DNA of 64,000 nucleotides from CAVOAK01 sp963664465 (GCA_963664465.2 CAXXSU010000011.1:310001-374000), one strand, 5' to 3'. Shown: positions 55,471 to 64,000, numbered from the stretch's first letter. The notes: a model not told the origin generated them from the letters alone. A program made the numbers and translations.

Positions 55471-56463
55471 ATGGGCGCTTCCGCCACCCGACGTTGGTTA
55501 ATCGTTTTCCTGAAGACGGCAGTCACAATCTCGCTTTTTTGGCTTGTGCTGCGTGAAGTAGAGCTGCAGGACACCGTACGCCACCTGCAGGGGCTTTCTT
55601 TCAGCAGCATAGCGCTGGTCCTTGGGCTATTGGCAATTCAGGGTGCCGTCGGCGCATGGCGCTGGACTTTCGCTGTCAAGGTCTTTGGCTGGCCGCTACC
55701 CTTTCCAACGGCCTTGCGCCTGTATTATGAGGGTCTGTTCTTTAACCAGGTGCTCCCTTCGACGATCGGCGGCGACGCGGTGCGCATGTACCGCTGTAAT
55801 CGTGCCGGCATGCCGGTTGGAGCAGCGGTGAATGGGGTCCTCCTTGATCGCGTCGGCGGCGTGAGTGGTTTGTTGATATTGGTTGCTTTGAGCCAACCAC
55901 TCGCTTGGCAACGACTCCCCGACCTTGGTCCTCGGGTCGCTCTTGCTGTGATACTCTTCGCCGGAGGTGCGGCGATAGCGACATTGCTCCTGATGGCGTC
56001 GCTGCCTGATCGCTGGCGCCGCTGGCGTCTCATCGCCGGCGTCGCTGATCTTTCGGATGGTACCCGCCGGATGTATCGTAGCGCCGCACTTGTTACGCCG
56101 GTCTTAGGGTTATCGCTGGCGGTACAGATCATTACGGTATTGGCGGTGTTCGTCTTGGCGCGTGACCTCGAGTTGCCGGTTTCCTTTTATGACTGTTTGG
56201 TGCTCGTCCCGCTGGTCTTCCTTGCGGCGACCATCCCTGTTTCCGTCGCCGGATGGGGCGTGCGTGAAGGCGCAATGGTCACAGCGCTGGGCTTGGTTGG
56301 CGTATCGGTGAGCGGCGCCGTCACCGTGTCCGTGATATTTGGCTTGGGTCTGGTCGCCATTGGGCTCGTTGGTGGAATCGTGTGGCTCGCACGCAGCGAC
56401 CACCGGCTGATTGGTGCGGACGAGATTAATCGGCTGACAGACACAGATCCACGGTCCGACTGA
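55471..56463 (+). CDS. UPF0104 / lysylphosphatidylglycerol-synthase-TM-like membrane protein
   Basis: 330 residues with about eight helices. Family marks are GAWRWTFAVKVFGWPLPFPTALRLYYEGLFFNQVLPSTIGGDAVRMYR (given as one idea: the FFNQVLPSTIGGD block), LLDRVGG and the VAGWGVREGAMV loop. Such proteins probably move or anchor lipid-linked sugars or lipids. It heads a polysaccharide locus with a glycosyltransferase fusion, gmd and fcl. Confidence 0.87.
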   Translation: MGASATRRWLIVFLKTAVTISLFWLVLREVELQDTVRHLQGLSFSSIALVLGLLAIQGAVGAWRWTFAVKVFGWPLPFPTALRLYYEGLFFNQVLPSTIGGDAVRMYRCNRAGMPVGAAVNGVLLDRVGGVSGLLILVALSQPLAWQRLPDLGPRVALAVILFAGGAAIATLLLMASLPDRWRRWRLIAGVADLSDGTRRMYRSAALVTPVLGLSLAVQIITVLAVFVLARDLELPVSFYDCLVLVPLVFLAATIPVSVAGWGVREGAMVTALGLVGVSVSGAVTVSVIFGLGLVAIGLVGGIVWLARSDHRLIGADEINRLTDTDPRSD

Positions 56464-57908
56464 ATGGGGTCTTCATCCAGCAAATTATCGCCGCGCAAAC
56501 AGGCAATTCGCGATCTTGCTGACCGCATAGCCGCAGAGCGTGATGAGTGGATCCCCGCAACGCTTATTATCACGAAGAAGACCTCCGCTATCTCAACTTC
56601 CTCGTGCCGCAAGGGCTGCGGGTCCTGGTTCTGGGCGGTGATGTCGGCATAGTGCTCGACCGACTGAAGCCCTCCCATGGCGTCGGCGTCAGCATCAGCG
56701 AGGCGATGGTCGAGTTAGCCCGCTCGCGTTATCCGCAGTACGAGTTTCACGCGGGCGATATCGAAGATCCCGAGATCATTCGTCAGTTCAAAGGACCATT
56801 TGACGTCATCGTATTGGTTGATCTGATTGGGCTGCTTGAGGATTGCGAGGAGATGTTGGCCTCGATGCGGCGTTTGTGCGGCCCCGACACCCGCATCGTC
56901 ATCACTTACTGGTCGCACCTCTGGGAGCCGATCCTGAAATTGGCTTCGCTACTCGGACAACGTATGCCGCAGGTGGAGGAAAATTGGCTTTCAACGGCGG
57001 ATGTCGCCAACCTACTCAACCTCACCGATTTCGAAGTTATCAAGCGGGAATGGCGGCAGCTTTTGCCGAAACGGCTGCTCGGTTTCGGAACGTTGATAAA
57101 CCGCTATGTCGCCACGCTTCCTGTTATCCGGCACGCGTGCCTACGCAATTATATCGTCGCGCGAAGGCTGCCGGAAAAACCCGAACGCGGATTGTCGGTC
57201 AGCGTAATCGTTCCCTGCCGCAATGAAAAAGGCAACATCTTAGTCGCGCTCGACCGGCTGCCGCGCATTTCCGAAGATATGGAAATTATATTTGTCGAGG
57301 GACACAGCACCGATGGGACCTTGGACGAGTGCCACCGGGTCAAGTCTCAGTACGCCGACCTCGACATCAAAGTCTTGGTCCAAGACGGTGAAGGCAAGGG
57401 GGACGCGGTGCGCAAAGGGTTCGAGGCTGCGCGCGGCGATGTGCTGATGATCCTGGATGCGGATTTGACGGTGCCGCCCGAGGTGCTGCCAAAGTTCCTT
57501 AGCGCGATCGAGCGTCGAAAGGGTGAGTTCATCAATGGCACGCGGCTCGTCTACCCGATGGAAAAGGGCGCGATGCAATTCCTCAACTTTCTTGCAAACC
57601 GTGCCTTCGCGGTGATCTTCTCCTTTCTCGTGAATCAACGTTTCAGCGACACACTGTGCGGCACCAAGGTGTTGCGCCGCAGCCACTACATGCAAATCGC
57701 GGAAAATCGCGAATATTTCGGCGAGTTCGATCCATTTGGCGACTTCGATCTTATATTTGGCGCGGCCAAGCTAAATCTAAAAATTGCTGAAATTCCAATA
57801 CGGTATGCCGAGCGTGCGTATGGTGAAACGCAGATATCGCGCTTTCAGCACGGCTGGCTGCTTCTACGCATGGTGCTGTTTGCTTGGCGTAAACTTAAGG
57901 CGTTCTGA
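56464..57908 (+). pseudogene. methyltransferase-GT2 glycosyltransferase fusion, probable frameshift near the N-terminus
   Basis: Two frames together give one protein. 56464-56553 encodes a helical start (QAIRDLADRIAAERDEW), and the frame used from about 56551 gives PRNAYYHEEDLRYLNFLVPQGLRVLVLGG. One C missing from the run ATCCCCG (56551-56556) explains the shift. After it come a SAM methyltransferase-like domain (to about residue 230) and a GT2 domain (SVSVIVPCRNEKGNI, DADLTVPPEVLPKF with the DxD, LCGTKVLRRSHY) related to dolichol-phosphate mannosyltransferases. A GTG at 56547 would still give an almost complete 453-residue protein, so the gene may be functional. Confidence 0.8.
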
Positions 57909-57912
57909 GGCC

Positions 57913-58645
57913 ATGGAAGACGCGCGGTTGCTGGCGCATCGGGCGGCTTGGCAAGGTAAGCCGGCGACCCGGAAAGTATACGATGATTATCATCGCCTTA
58001 TGCTTGAAGCCTGTGTTCCAGGTCCGGTCCTTGACGTCGGTTCGGGTTCCGGACACTTCAGAGAGAGAGTTGATGACGTTGTGGCCATCGACATTTTGGC
58101 CGCACCGTGGCTTGACGCCGTCGCGGACGCACAAGCATTGCCGTTTGAGCACGGAAGCGTCGCCAACATCGTCTTGTTGGATGTCCTGCATCACATCGAA
58201 CGGCCAGGTATTTTTTTCCGAGGCAGCGCGGGTACTGAAGAAGGGCGGACGTCTCGTAATGATCGAGCCCGCAATCACGCCGGTGAGCTGGTTGGTGTAC
58301 AATTTTCTTCATCCAGAGCCGGTTGAGTTCGGTGTGGATCCCCTTGGCGCGGCGGCGGAGGCAACGCCTGGTCGGGATCCCTTTGATGCGAATTAGGCGA
58401 TTCCCAGCCTGCTGTTCGCCAGAAAAAGCGATCGCAGGACGTTTGCCGAGAATTTTCCGGAATTGCGGATCTTGGATGTCAACTGGCTCAGTCTCTTTGC
58501 CTATCCGCTTAGTGGCGGATTTAGAAGCTGGAGCCTGATTCCGGGGGCTGCGGTAGCGCCTACTCTTGCGCTTGAGCGCGCGCTACTGCCGCTTCTCGGT
58601 CGTCTTTTGGCGTTCCGAATGCACGTCGTCATAGAGCGCGTCTGA
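57913..58645 (+). pseudogene. class I SAM methyltransferase with frameshift and amber codon
   Basis: From ATG 57913: KVYDDYHRLMLEACVPGPVLDVGSGSGHFRERV (SAM motif I) and NIVLLDVLHHIERPGIFF. At a run of seven T (58210-58217) the frame changes by one base: the sensible continuation SEAARVLKKGGRLVMIEPAITP is in the next frame. It runs to an in-frame TAG (58394-58396) after DPFDAN and goes on sensibly beyond it (AIPSLLFARKSDRR ... DVNWLSLFAYPLSGGF) to a stop at 58645. Two faults in 180 bp suggest a pseudogene or poor sequence. Confidence 0.78.
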
Positions 58646-58713
58646 GCGGTATCCTTGACCTGCCATCTGGTTGGCGATAGCACAGGTAGAGGTCTACAAT
58701 TTGGGGTGACGCG

Positions 58714-59760
58714 ATGAAACGCGCGTTAATAACCGGCGTAACCGGGCAAGATGGTTCCTATTTGACCGAATTCCTGCTCGCCAAGGGGTACGAGGTGCAC
58801 GGTCTGATTCGCCGCGCCAGTACATTCCACACCGACCGGATCGATCATCTCTATCAGGATCCCCACGAGTCGGATGCCAAACTGTTTCTCCACTATGCCG
58901 ATCTCGCGGACGGGACGGGCCTGCGCCGCGTGCTCGAACGCGTGCAGCCGGACGAAGTATACAACCTCGCCGCCCAGAGCCATGTCATGGTGTCCTTCGA
59001 TCAGCCCGAGTACACGGCCGACGTCGTGGCGACCGGCACGCTTCGGCTCTTGGAGGCGTTGCGCGACCACATGGATGCGCGCGCCAGCACGGTCAAGATA
59101 TATCAGGCTGGGTCTTCAGAGATGTACGGTAGTGCAGTGTCGCCGCAGTCGGAGACCACGCCCTTCCATCCACGGAGCCCTTACGGTGCGAGCAAGGTGG
59201 CGGCGTTCTGGTATGCGACGAACTACCGTGAGGCGTACGATTTGTTTGTCACCAACGGCATTCTGTTCAACCACGAGAGCCCGCGACGCGGCGAAACGTT
59301 TGTCACGCGAAAAATATCGCGTGCCGTTGGCCGCATTAAAGAGGGGCTCCAAGATACACTCTACCTCGGCAACCTCGACGCCAAGCGGGACTGGGGCTAC
59401 GCCGGCGATTTCGTCGAAGCGATGTGGTTGATGTTACAGCATGAGACAGCGGATGATTTCGTGGTCGCTACTGGTCAGTCGCATGCGGTCCGTGACTACC
59501 TGGAAATGGCGTTCTCCCATGCTGGGCTAGACTGGGAGCGGTATGTTCGTATCGACGAGCGATATCTCCGTCCAGCCGAAGTGGATACGCTCTGTGGTGA
59601 CGCCAGCAAAGCGCGGACGCAGCTCAATTGGCAGCCGAAAGTCACGTTTGAAGAGCTGGTGCGGATGATGGTTGATCACGACCTTGAGTTGGCGCGCCAG
59701 GAACGCACGCTCTCGGACGCCGGCCATGCGGTGAACCTCCGTGGCGCTGCGCATGGCTGA
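58714..59760 (+). CDS. gmd: GDP-mannose 4,6-dehydratase
   Basis: 348 residues of an SDR-extended enzyme that makes GDP-4-keto-6-deoxymannose. GVTGQDGSYLTEFLLAKGY is the NADP site, with GLIRRASTFHTDRIDHLY and the active-site YGASK within PRSPYGASKVAAFW. NHESPRRGETFVTRKI is a Gmd mark. Its last eight bases overlap the start of fcl. Confidence 0.95.
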   Translation: MKRALITGVTGQDGSYLTEFLLAKGYEVHGLIRRASTFHTDRIDHLYQDPHESDAKLFLHYADLADGTGLRRVLERVQPDEVYNLAAQSHVMVSFDQPEYTADVVATGTLRLLEALRDHMDARASTVKIYQAGSSEMYGSAVSPQSETTPFHPRSPYGASKVAAFWYATNYREAYDLFVTNGILFNHESPRRGETFVTRKISRAVGRIKEGLQDTLYLGNLDAKRDWGYAGDFVEAMWLMLQHETADDFVVATGQSHAVRDYLEMAFSHAGLDWERYVRIDERYLRPAEVDTLCGDASKARTQLNWQPKVTFEELVRMMVDHDLELARQERTLSDAGHAVNLRGAAHG

Positions 59761-60706
59761 ACTGCCGGCCGCAGCCCGAATCTATATCGCCGGGCATCGC
59801 GGTTTGGTCGGATCGGCAATCAGCCGCAGCTTGCAAGCCAAAGGTCACAACTCCATTCTTGAGCGCACGCACGATGAACTCGACCTGACCGATCCGGCAG
59901 CTGTTGAACGTTTCTTTGTCGATGAAAATCCGGACTATGTATTTCTTGCCGCTGCCAAGGTCGGCGGCATCCACGCCAACAGTTCCTTCCCTGCGGATTT
60001 TATTCGCGAAAACCTTGCGATCGAACTCAACGTGATCCATGCGTCCTGGCAGCACGGAGTAACCAAGCTGTTGTTTCTTGGCTCATCGTGCATTTATCCA
60101 AAACTGGCGCCGCAGCCGATTGCCGAGGAGGCATTGCTGGGCGGTCCGTTGGAGCCGACGAACGAAGCCTATGCAGTCGCCAAGATTGCCGGCCTCAAGA
60201 TGTGCGAGGCCTACAGGAAACAACATGGTTTCAATGCGATCAGCCTGATGCCAACCAATCTGTACGGTCCGGGCGACAATTTCGACTTGGACACTAGTCA
60301 CGTAATCTCTGCGTTGATCCGCAAGGCCCACGAAGCCAAAATTTCCAAAGCGACGCAGCTGCAAGTCTGGGGTAGCGGCGTGCCGCGCCGAGAGTTTCTC
60401 CATGTCGACGATCTGGCCGATGCAGCTGTCTTCTGTATGACGCACTACGATTGCGCTAAGCACATCAATGTTGGGGTCGGTCAGGACATCACGATCGCTG
60501 AATTGGCGCGTCTCATCTGTGAGATCGTTGGATTTTCGGGTGACATCGCTTTCGATACGACCAAGCCGGATGGGACCCCGCGCAAAATGTTGAACGTCGA
60601 TCGGTTGCGCGCGCTCGGCTGGCGCTCGAGCATCACGCTCCGAGACGGACTGTCTGAAACCTATCGATGGTACGTCGAGAGTGGTGGCGCGCTTGCTGCC
60701 GAATAG
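59753..60706 (+). CDS. fcl: GDP-L-fucose synthase
   Basis: 317 residues from ATG 59753, overlapping the gmd stop. IYIAGHRGLVGSAISR is the NADP site, YAVAK the catalytic pair, and LGSSCIYPKLAPQPI, NLYGPGDNFD and PRREFLHVDDLADA are family marks. With Gmd it makes GDP-L-fucose for a surface polysaccharide or glycan. Confidence 0.95.
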   Translation: MAELPAAARIYIAGHRGLVGSAISRSLQAKGHNSILERTHDELDLTDPAAVERFFVDENPDYVFLAAAKVGGIHANSSFPADFIRENLAIELNVIHASWQHGVTKLLFLGSSCIYPKLAPQPIAEEALLGGPLEPTNEAYAVAKIAGLKMCEAYRKQHGFNAISLMPTNLYGPGDNFDLDTSHVISALIRKAHEAKISKATQLQVWGSGVPRREFLHVDDLADAAVFCMTHYDCAKHINVGVGQDITIAELARLICEIVGFSGDIAFDTTKPDGTPRKMLNVDRLRALGWRSSITLRDGLSETYRWYVESGGALAAE

Positions 60707-60839
60707 CTGTTGTAACCTGGTATAAACGCAGCGTCGGTTGGCCGATCTTGCGGGCTGAAGATCACGCCGAAACGTAACTTCCTGATCCTAGAGGTGCCTC
60801 GGAGCCGCCAGTTGTGAGCGTCTGTCTACCAGTGGCGCG

Positions 60840-61655
60840 TTACAAGCCCGAAGTGCTGTAGGCCCGGGCCCGCGCGCGAACTTCTGCGCGCCGCTGTTCC
60901 TTGACGGACCGCGGCGGCCAGGTCGCAAGGTCGATGAGCGAATTGGTCTGATCCGCCGCCAGTGCGATCGGCGGCAGTACTGCACCGGTGCTTCGGGCGT
61001 ATTCGGCCAGCAGCGCCGCTTTCTTGCGCTGGTACTTACGCTCGGCAAGTTGGAGCTTCCGCGCGACCCGAATCGCTTGGTTGTTCGTACGTCTAATTTC
61101 TCGCCAGGCGGCGAAGACTTTAGTCCGGTAGGGCGCCTGCAACTCCCGAGTCGACGAATGATAGTGCTTGACCGCTTGGGTCCACGACTTTCGCTCGACC
61201 CGCAGGTCCGTAAGGAAAGCCGCCGCGTAGGCAACATTGGCGACAGGATCGAAGGCCTCATTGAGATTTGCGAAAGCGCCCGGGTGATAGCGCAGGTTGA
61301 TTTGCATGCAACCGACGTCGATGTTTCTGACGCCACGCGACTGACGTTGTTCGACAGCGCTGATAGCGGTTTGCTTCGAAGCGAAGTATCGCCCCTTGCT
61401 CTCGGCGGTGACCGTCCAGGGCCAGGCAAGGTTCTGTTTGCTCTCTGCATCCCATCGGCCTGTCTCGACGATCGAGACCGCATAAAGAAGCTTGTCGGGG
61501 ATACCCCATTGCGGCTCGGCTTCTAAAATCGCGGCGCGGCAGATTTGATCCATTTCCGGTGCACCAGCGTGCGCTGGCGCGGGGTGCAACGCCGCCAATA
61601 GTATCGCGGACGCTGTCATTCCTGCTGCGTACAAATTGACCATTGAAACGTGCAT
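60840..61655 (-). CDS. lytic transglycosylase (SLT domain), exported
   Basis: 271 residues. ATG 61655 is preceded by AGGAGGAAGG. The signal peptide is near residues 5-30. The SLT domain has LYAVSIVETGRWD with the catalytic Glu, and NIDVGCMQINLRYHPGAF. The C-terminal 60 residues are basic and helical. It cleaves peptidoglycan in the periplasm. It is divergent from the candidate sRNA. Confidence 0.88.
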   Translation of the reverse strand: MHVSMVNLYAAGMTASAILLAALHPAPAHAGAPEMDQICRAAILEAEPQWGIPDKLLYAVSIVETGRWDAESKQNLAWPWTVTAESKGRYFASKQTAISAVEQRQSRGVRNIDVGCMQINLRYHPGAFANLNEAFDPVANVAYAAAFLTDLRVERKSWTQAVKHYHSSTRELQAPYRTKVFAAWREIRRTNNQAIRVARKLQLAERKYQRKKAALLAEYARSTGAVLPPIALAADQTNSLIDLATWPPRSVKEQRRAEVRARARAYSTSGL

Positions 61656-61860
61656 ATCCTTCCTCCTGCGAGATATGCAGCAATCGGCATGCCATTTTCG
61701 CGCTGTGATGGCGTTCAGGTCGGCGATCGCAGCTAATTTGCTGCCGAATCGGGCGAAAATCTGACCTTATTTCCCTCTTCTGTGTCCACCGCCTTAGGAT
61801 ATAATCTGTTGATTTTATTACTATAATTATCCTGTACATACGCCATTGGGCGCTGGGGTT

Positions 61861-61890
61861 CTTGATTTGTACGTTAGCGATTCACATATC
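61861..61890 (+). promoter_or_regulatory. predicted promoter of the candidate sRNA
   Basis: CTTGAT (61861-61866) and CATATC (61885-61890), 18 bp apart, match the alphaproteobacterial CTTGAC-n17-CTATAT pattern moderately. Predicted transcript start near 61898. Confidence 0.4.
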
Positions 61891-61897
61891 AAGATGT

Positions 61898-62003
61898 ATC
61901 CGCGTGGGCGGCCGGCCGGAACTGGCCAGGATATGCCCATGCACGACGCCAACTAGGCGTTCCCTCCCTGAACTTGGCCGCGCAAACGTGCGGCCGTTTT
62001 TTT
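61898..62003 (+). ncRNA. candidate small RNA, alpha-r8 (suhB/MmgR)-like
   Basis: Between the divergent transglycosylase gene and the GNAT gene, the plus strand carries a hairpin (ACGCC/GGCGT near 61945-61960), an unpaired anti-Shine-Dalgarno-like stretch TTCCCTCCCTGAACTT (61960-61975) and a rho-independent terminator. This order, and the UUCCCUCCCU core next to a GGCCGC terminator stem, resembles the alpha-r8 family known in rhizobia as MmgR. The 5' end is a guess from the promoter; a shorter RNA of about 75 nt from near 61930 would also fit. Confidence 0.55.
61976..62003 (+). terminator. rho-independent terminator of the candidate sRNA
   Basis: GGCCGC (61976-61981) pairs with GCGGCC (61990-61995) and seven T follow (61997-62003). 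It points along the plus strand, where no protein gene precedes it. Confidence 0.85.
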
Positions 62004-62034
62004 GCCGTGTGAAGCATGACCGAGGTTTCCGACC

Positions 62035-62544
62035 TCAGCCAGAACCCAATGCGCGCTGCATCAGGACGGTGTCGACCCAGCGCTCATGCTTGAAGCCAAC
62101 ATCCTGCAACACGCCGACCCGGCGGAATCCGAGGTGTGCGTGAAGGCTAATCGAAGCGTCGTTTTCGCTGTCGCCGATCACCGCCACTATCTGCTTGAAG
62201 CCGGCTATTGCGCAGCGCTCTATCAGCGCCGCCAAGAGGGCCCGCCCGGCGCCCCGGCCGGCCATTTCTGGTGCGACGTAGACCGAGTCTTCGACCGTGT
62301 GGCGATAGGCTGGCCGCGGGCGGTATTTGCTGCCATAGGCAAATCCGATCACGGCACCATCGAGTTCGGCAACCAGATAGGGCATTCCGGCTGCTGACGC
62401 CGTATTCCAGCGCCGCTCGATTTCGGTTCTGTCGGGCGACGATTCTTCAAACGACGCAAGCCCGTGCCGCACGTGATGGCCATAGATCGCGGTAATCGCG
62501 TCGAGGTCTTCTGAGCGGGCATCTCTGACGAGGGGTGCGGTCAT
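62035..62544 (-). CDS. GNAT N-acetyltransferase, phosphinothricin-acetyltransferase-like
   Basis: 169 residues from ATG 62544 (MTAPLVRDARSEDLDAITAIYGHHV); a start ten codons further up is possible. The acetyl-CoA loop is VAPEMAGRGAGRALLAALIERC, preceded by the substrate block SKYRPRPAYRHTVEDSVYV that is typical of the Pat/Bar group. GFRRVGVLQDVGFKHERWVD is the C-terminal mark. It may acetylate methionine sulfone/sulfoximine-like compounds. Confidence 0.9.
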   Translation of the reverse strand: MTAPLVRDARSEDLDAITAIYGHHVRHGLASFEESSPDRTEIERRWNTASAAGMPYLVAELDGAVIGFAYGSKYRPRPAYRHTVEDSVYVAPEMAGRGAGRALLAALIERCAIAGFKQIVAVIGDSENDASISLHAHLGFRRVGVLQDVGFKHERWVDTVLMQRALGSG

Positions 62545-62806
62545 TTCGGCGTACGGTCTGGTGGCTTTGGGCATCAGCTGGAAGGCCTATGGGTCCGGCC
62601 AATTACGATGGTGGGTCAAAGAGATAGCAAAGCCAGCCTGAAAGGCGGTGGGTCCGTATTTAGCCGCGTCGCGCGGCCTGCGGCAAGCAGGAATCCACAC
62701 CGTTTGAGGCAACCGCGGCCACTCTTGTCAGGGCCCTGCTTTGATGATACTTCCCCGGGCTGCTGCCCCAGTCTTTGGCGACGGAGCGGCAGGACATGCC
62801 ACATTC

Positions 62807-62881
62807 GGGCGCGTAGCTCAGCGGGAGAGCACTACGGTGACATCGTAGGGGTCGTTGGTTCAATCCCAACCGCGCCCACCA
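62807..62881 (+). tRNA. tRNA-Val (anticodon GAC), CCA encoded
   Basis: The acceptor stem GGGCGCG pairs with CGCGCCC, with D arm GCTCAGCGGGAGAGC, anticodon stem CTACG/CGTAG enclosing loop GTGACAT (anticodon GAC), and T arm GTTGGTTCAATCCCAAC. CCA is encoded at the 3' end. The region 62575-62806 upstream shows no gene. Confidence 0.96.
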
Positions 62882-62928
62882 CTGAATTTGGCGCTTGGCC
62901 CAATTCCTCCAACACGCTGCTTGCGATC

Positions 62929-63497
62929 TCAGCCGCCTGCACCACTTCGCGCCACCTCGACCAGGTCCGCCAATTCGCGGTTCGCTCTCTTTTCGGCTGT
63001 GACATCGATAGCGTCGAGGACCTGCTCACCCTGGAATGTGAGCTGTTCCAGCTCGAACGCCTTGCTATGAAGGCGCGTGCGCAGGTCAGCATCGGGACAA
63101 AGGGCGGCCAACTGGAGCAACGCCCAGATCAGTTCGTGCAATTCTTTAACGATTAAGAAAGTCGCGAACAAGCGTGCTGTTTGGCTGGAGTCGGTTCGCC
63201 AATCGACACCTGGATAGATCGTTTGCGTCACTTTCTGCCCAGCGCCGGAACAGCTGTATTCAACGCAGCCGGTAAATCCCTGTTGTTGAAGTCTGGCGTG
63301 AATCCGGCACTGGAAGTCTTCCGTCAGATTTCTGCAGGGAACGCCTTCGTGCTTGGTAACGCGTAATCGGCAGATTTCGCAAACCCGTGTGCGACACAAC
63401 AGAGCCCAGTGCAGTTTTCGCAGTCCGGTTCGAGGCTTCGCGTGTCGATCGGAGGCGTGGCGGAACTTCCGCCAAGGTCGGTTTGCCTCGCCGCCAC
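62929..63497 (-). pseudogene. Cys-rich protein related to N-terminal region of pentapeptide-repeat proteins, frameshifted
   Basis: From GTG 63497, one base past the hydrolase stop region, the frame gives LEPDCENCTGLCCVAHGFAKSADYA and then fails. The next frame continues it: VTKHEGVPCRNLTEDFQCRIHARLQQQGFTGCVEYSCSGAGQ. A single missing base near 63358-63364 restores one protein of about 190 residues with the CxxCxGLCC and DFxCxIH pattern that I associate with a domain ahead of some pentapeptide-repeat proteins. It may be a zinc- or metal-binding domain. The last 100 residues are helical. The function is unknown. Confidence 0.7.
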
Positions 63498-63499
63498 AA

Positions 63500-64000
63500 T
63501 TATGCGTCCAAATGCGCCGCCATCCAGTCGGCGCTTTGCGGGCTGTAACGGTGGCGCTGGTTGTTTACGCAGTGGTTGCCGCGCTCGATCATCAGTAATT
63601 CTGTCGATCCCGACGCCGTCGCTGCCAGCTGGCGTTGATTGTCGGGTGGCGTGATCGGATCGTTCTCGCCACCGACGACAAGCAGTGGGCAGGTGATCTT
63701 TTCCGCCACGCCGGCGAGATTGAACGCCTTGGCAGCGACCTTCGCTTCTTCCCAGTTCGCGCTGTGTGAGCGCACACGAAATACCTCTTGCGACAGGCCG
63801 TGACGGTCACCCCATAATGTGCCGAAGTCGAAGGATCCGGAGATGGCGATACATGCCTTGATGCGCTTTTCGAAGGCGGCGGCGCGTGGTGCGTAATAGC
63901 CGCCGAAGCTGACACCCCAGAGGCCGATTCGGTTACCGTTGAGGTCGTCGCGCGTCTCCACGAAGTCTGCGACCGCCGCGACGACGGCTTCATAGTCGGG
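63500..64000 (-). CDS. alpha/beta hydrolase, partial (5' end outside the window)
   Basis: About 167 C-terminal residues. The nucleophile elbow is LWGVSFGGYYAPRAA (Ser in GVSFGG), the acid is in LLVVGGENDPITPP and the catalytic His in MIERGNHCVNN. It resembles FrsA/DUF1100-type esterases or dipeptidyl-peptidase-like hydrolases. Its stop abuts the start of the frameshifted Cys-rich gene, so both are one operon. Confidence 0.85.
   Translation of the reverse strand, partial: PDYEAVVAAVADFVETRDDLNGNRIGLWGVSFGGYYAPRAAAFEKRIKACIAISGSFDFGTLWGDRHGLSQEVFRVRSHSANWEEAKVAAKAFNLAGVAEKITCPLLVVGGENDPITPPDNQRQLAATASGSTELLMIERGNHCVNNQRHRYSPQSADWMAAHLDA

Noticed and set aside
62608..63156. Open frame running through the tRNA-Val region
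   Set aside because: It crosses a perfect tRNA gene and lies opposite the Cys-rich coding sequence; no family likeness.

Overview
The window reads as a chromosomal segment of an alphaproteobacterium, most probably Rhodospirillales or a close relative. This placement is inference from gene content and order: metX-metW, lysA-lptM-argH, ftsE-ftsX with a nearby MJ0042 zinc-finger protein, a TIGR02302 protein, a DUF2125 protein, a B12-dependent ribonucleotide reductase, and a chorismate mutase / HisC-like aminotransferase / TyrA-like operon. The DNA is GC-rich and mostly densely coding. No prophage, CRISPR array or plasmid replication gene was seen.

Layout. 0-9.4 kb: a nitrilase-superfamily amidase, a PNPOx/flavin-reductase fusion, a Rieske oxygenase, a DUF6165 protein, a TPR protein, and a membrane ferredoxin-adenylate cyclase gene cut in two by insertion sequences. 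9.6-16.6 kb: a Gld-type ABC exporter operon, a BtuF-like binding protein and a large MscS channel. 16.7-25.2 kb: metXW, the aromatic amino acid operon, DUF2125, and nrdJ with a small coupled membrane protein. 25.4-36.1 kb: plsC, a YdcF protein, a GmhB-like phosphatase, ftsX, ftsE, an MJ0042/DUF3426 protein, TIGR02302, lysA, lptM, argH and a TlpA-like thioredoxin. 36.2-44.7 kb: an accessory island with IS1595, IS1182-like and IS5 elements, a duplicated and broken TPR lipoprotein gene, small exported proteins, a TPR/Sel1 protein and a family of GTCCGCTT-type palindromes. 44.8-50.0 kb: Fe-dependent alcohol dehydrogenase, mtnA, a bifunctional class II aldolase/SDR protein and a secreted cyclophilin. 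50.1-50.7 kb: two small YjfB-like genes. 50.8-55.4 kb: a Liv-type ABC transporter (minus strand) preceded by a TPP riboswitch. 55.5-60.7 kb: a polysaccharide locus (flippase-like protein, methyltransferase-glycosyltransferase, methyltransferase, gmd, fcl). 60.8-64 kb: a lytic transglycosylase, a candidate alpha-r8 (suhB/MmgR-like) sRNA, a GNAT acetyltransferase, tRNA-Val(GAC), a frameshifted Cys-rich protein and a partial alpha/beta hydrolase.

Most notable. (1) A well-conserved TPP riboswitch stands upstream of a LivK-LivH-LivMG-LivF transporter, which points to thiamine or a thiamine precursor as substrate rather than branched-chain amino acids. A ribosome-binding-site sequestration platform can be traced in the leader. 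(2) mtnA beside an aldolase-dehydrogenase fusion and an Fe-ADH resembles a DHAP shunt for salvage of methylthioadenosine or 5-deoxyadenosine. (3) A heme/ferredoxin-type adenylate cyclase gene is split by nested ISs. (4) The accessory island holds an inverted, partly deleted IS1182-type element between direct repeats of a lipoprotein gene, plus small relics of the same element elsewhere.

Three genes near the right end (56.5, 58.2 and 63.36 kb) carry single-base frameshifts, and one also has an in-frame amber codon. Some of these may be sequencing or assembly errors rather than true pseudogenes.
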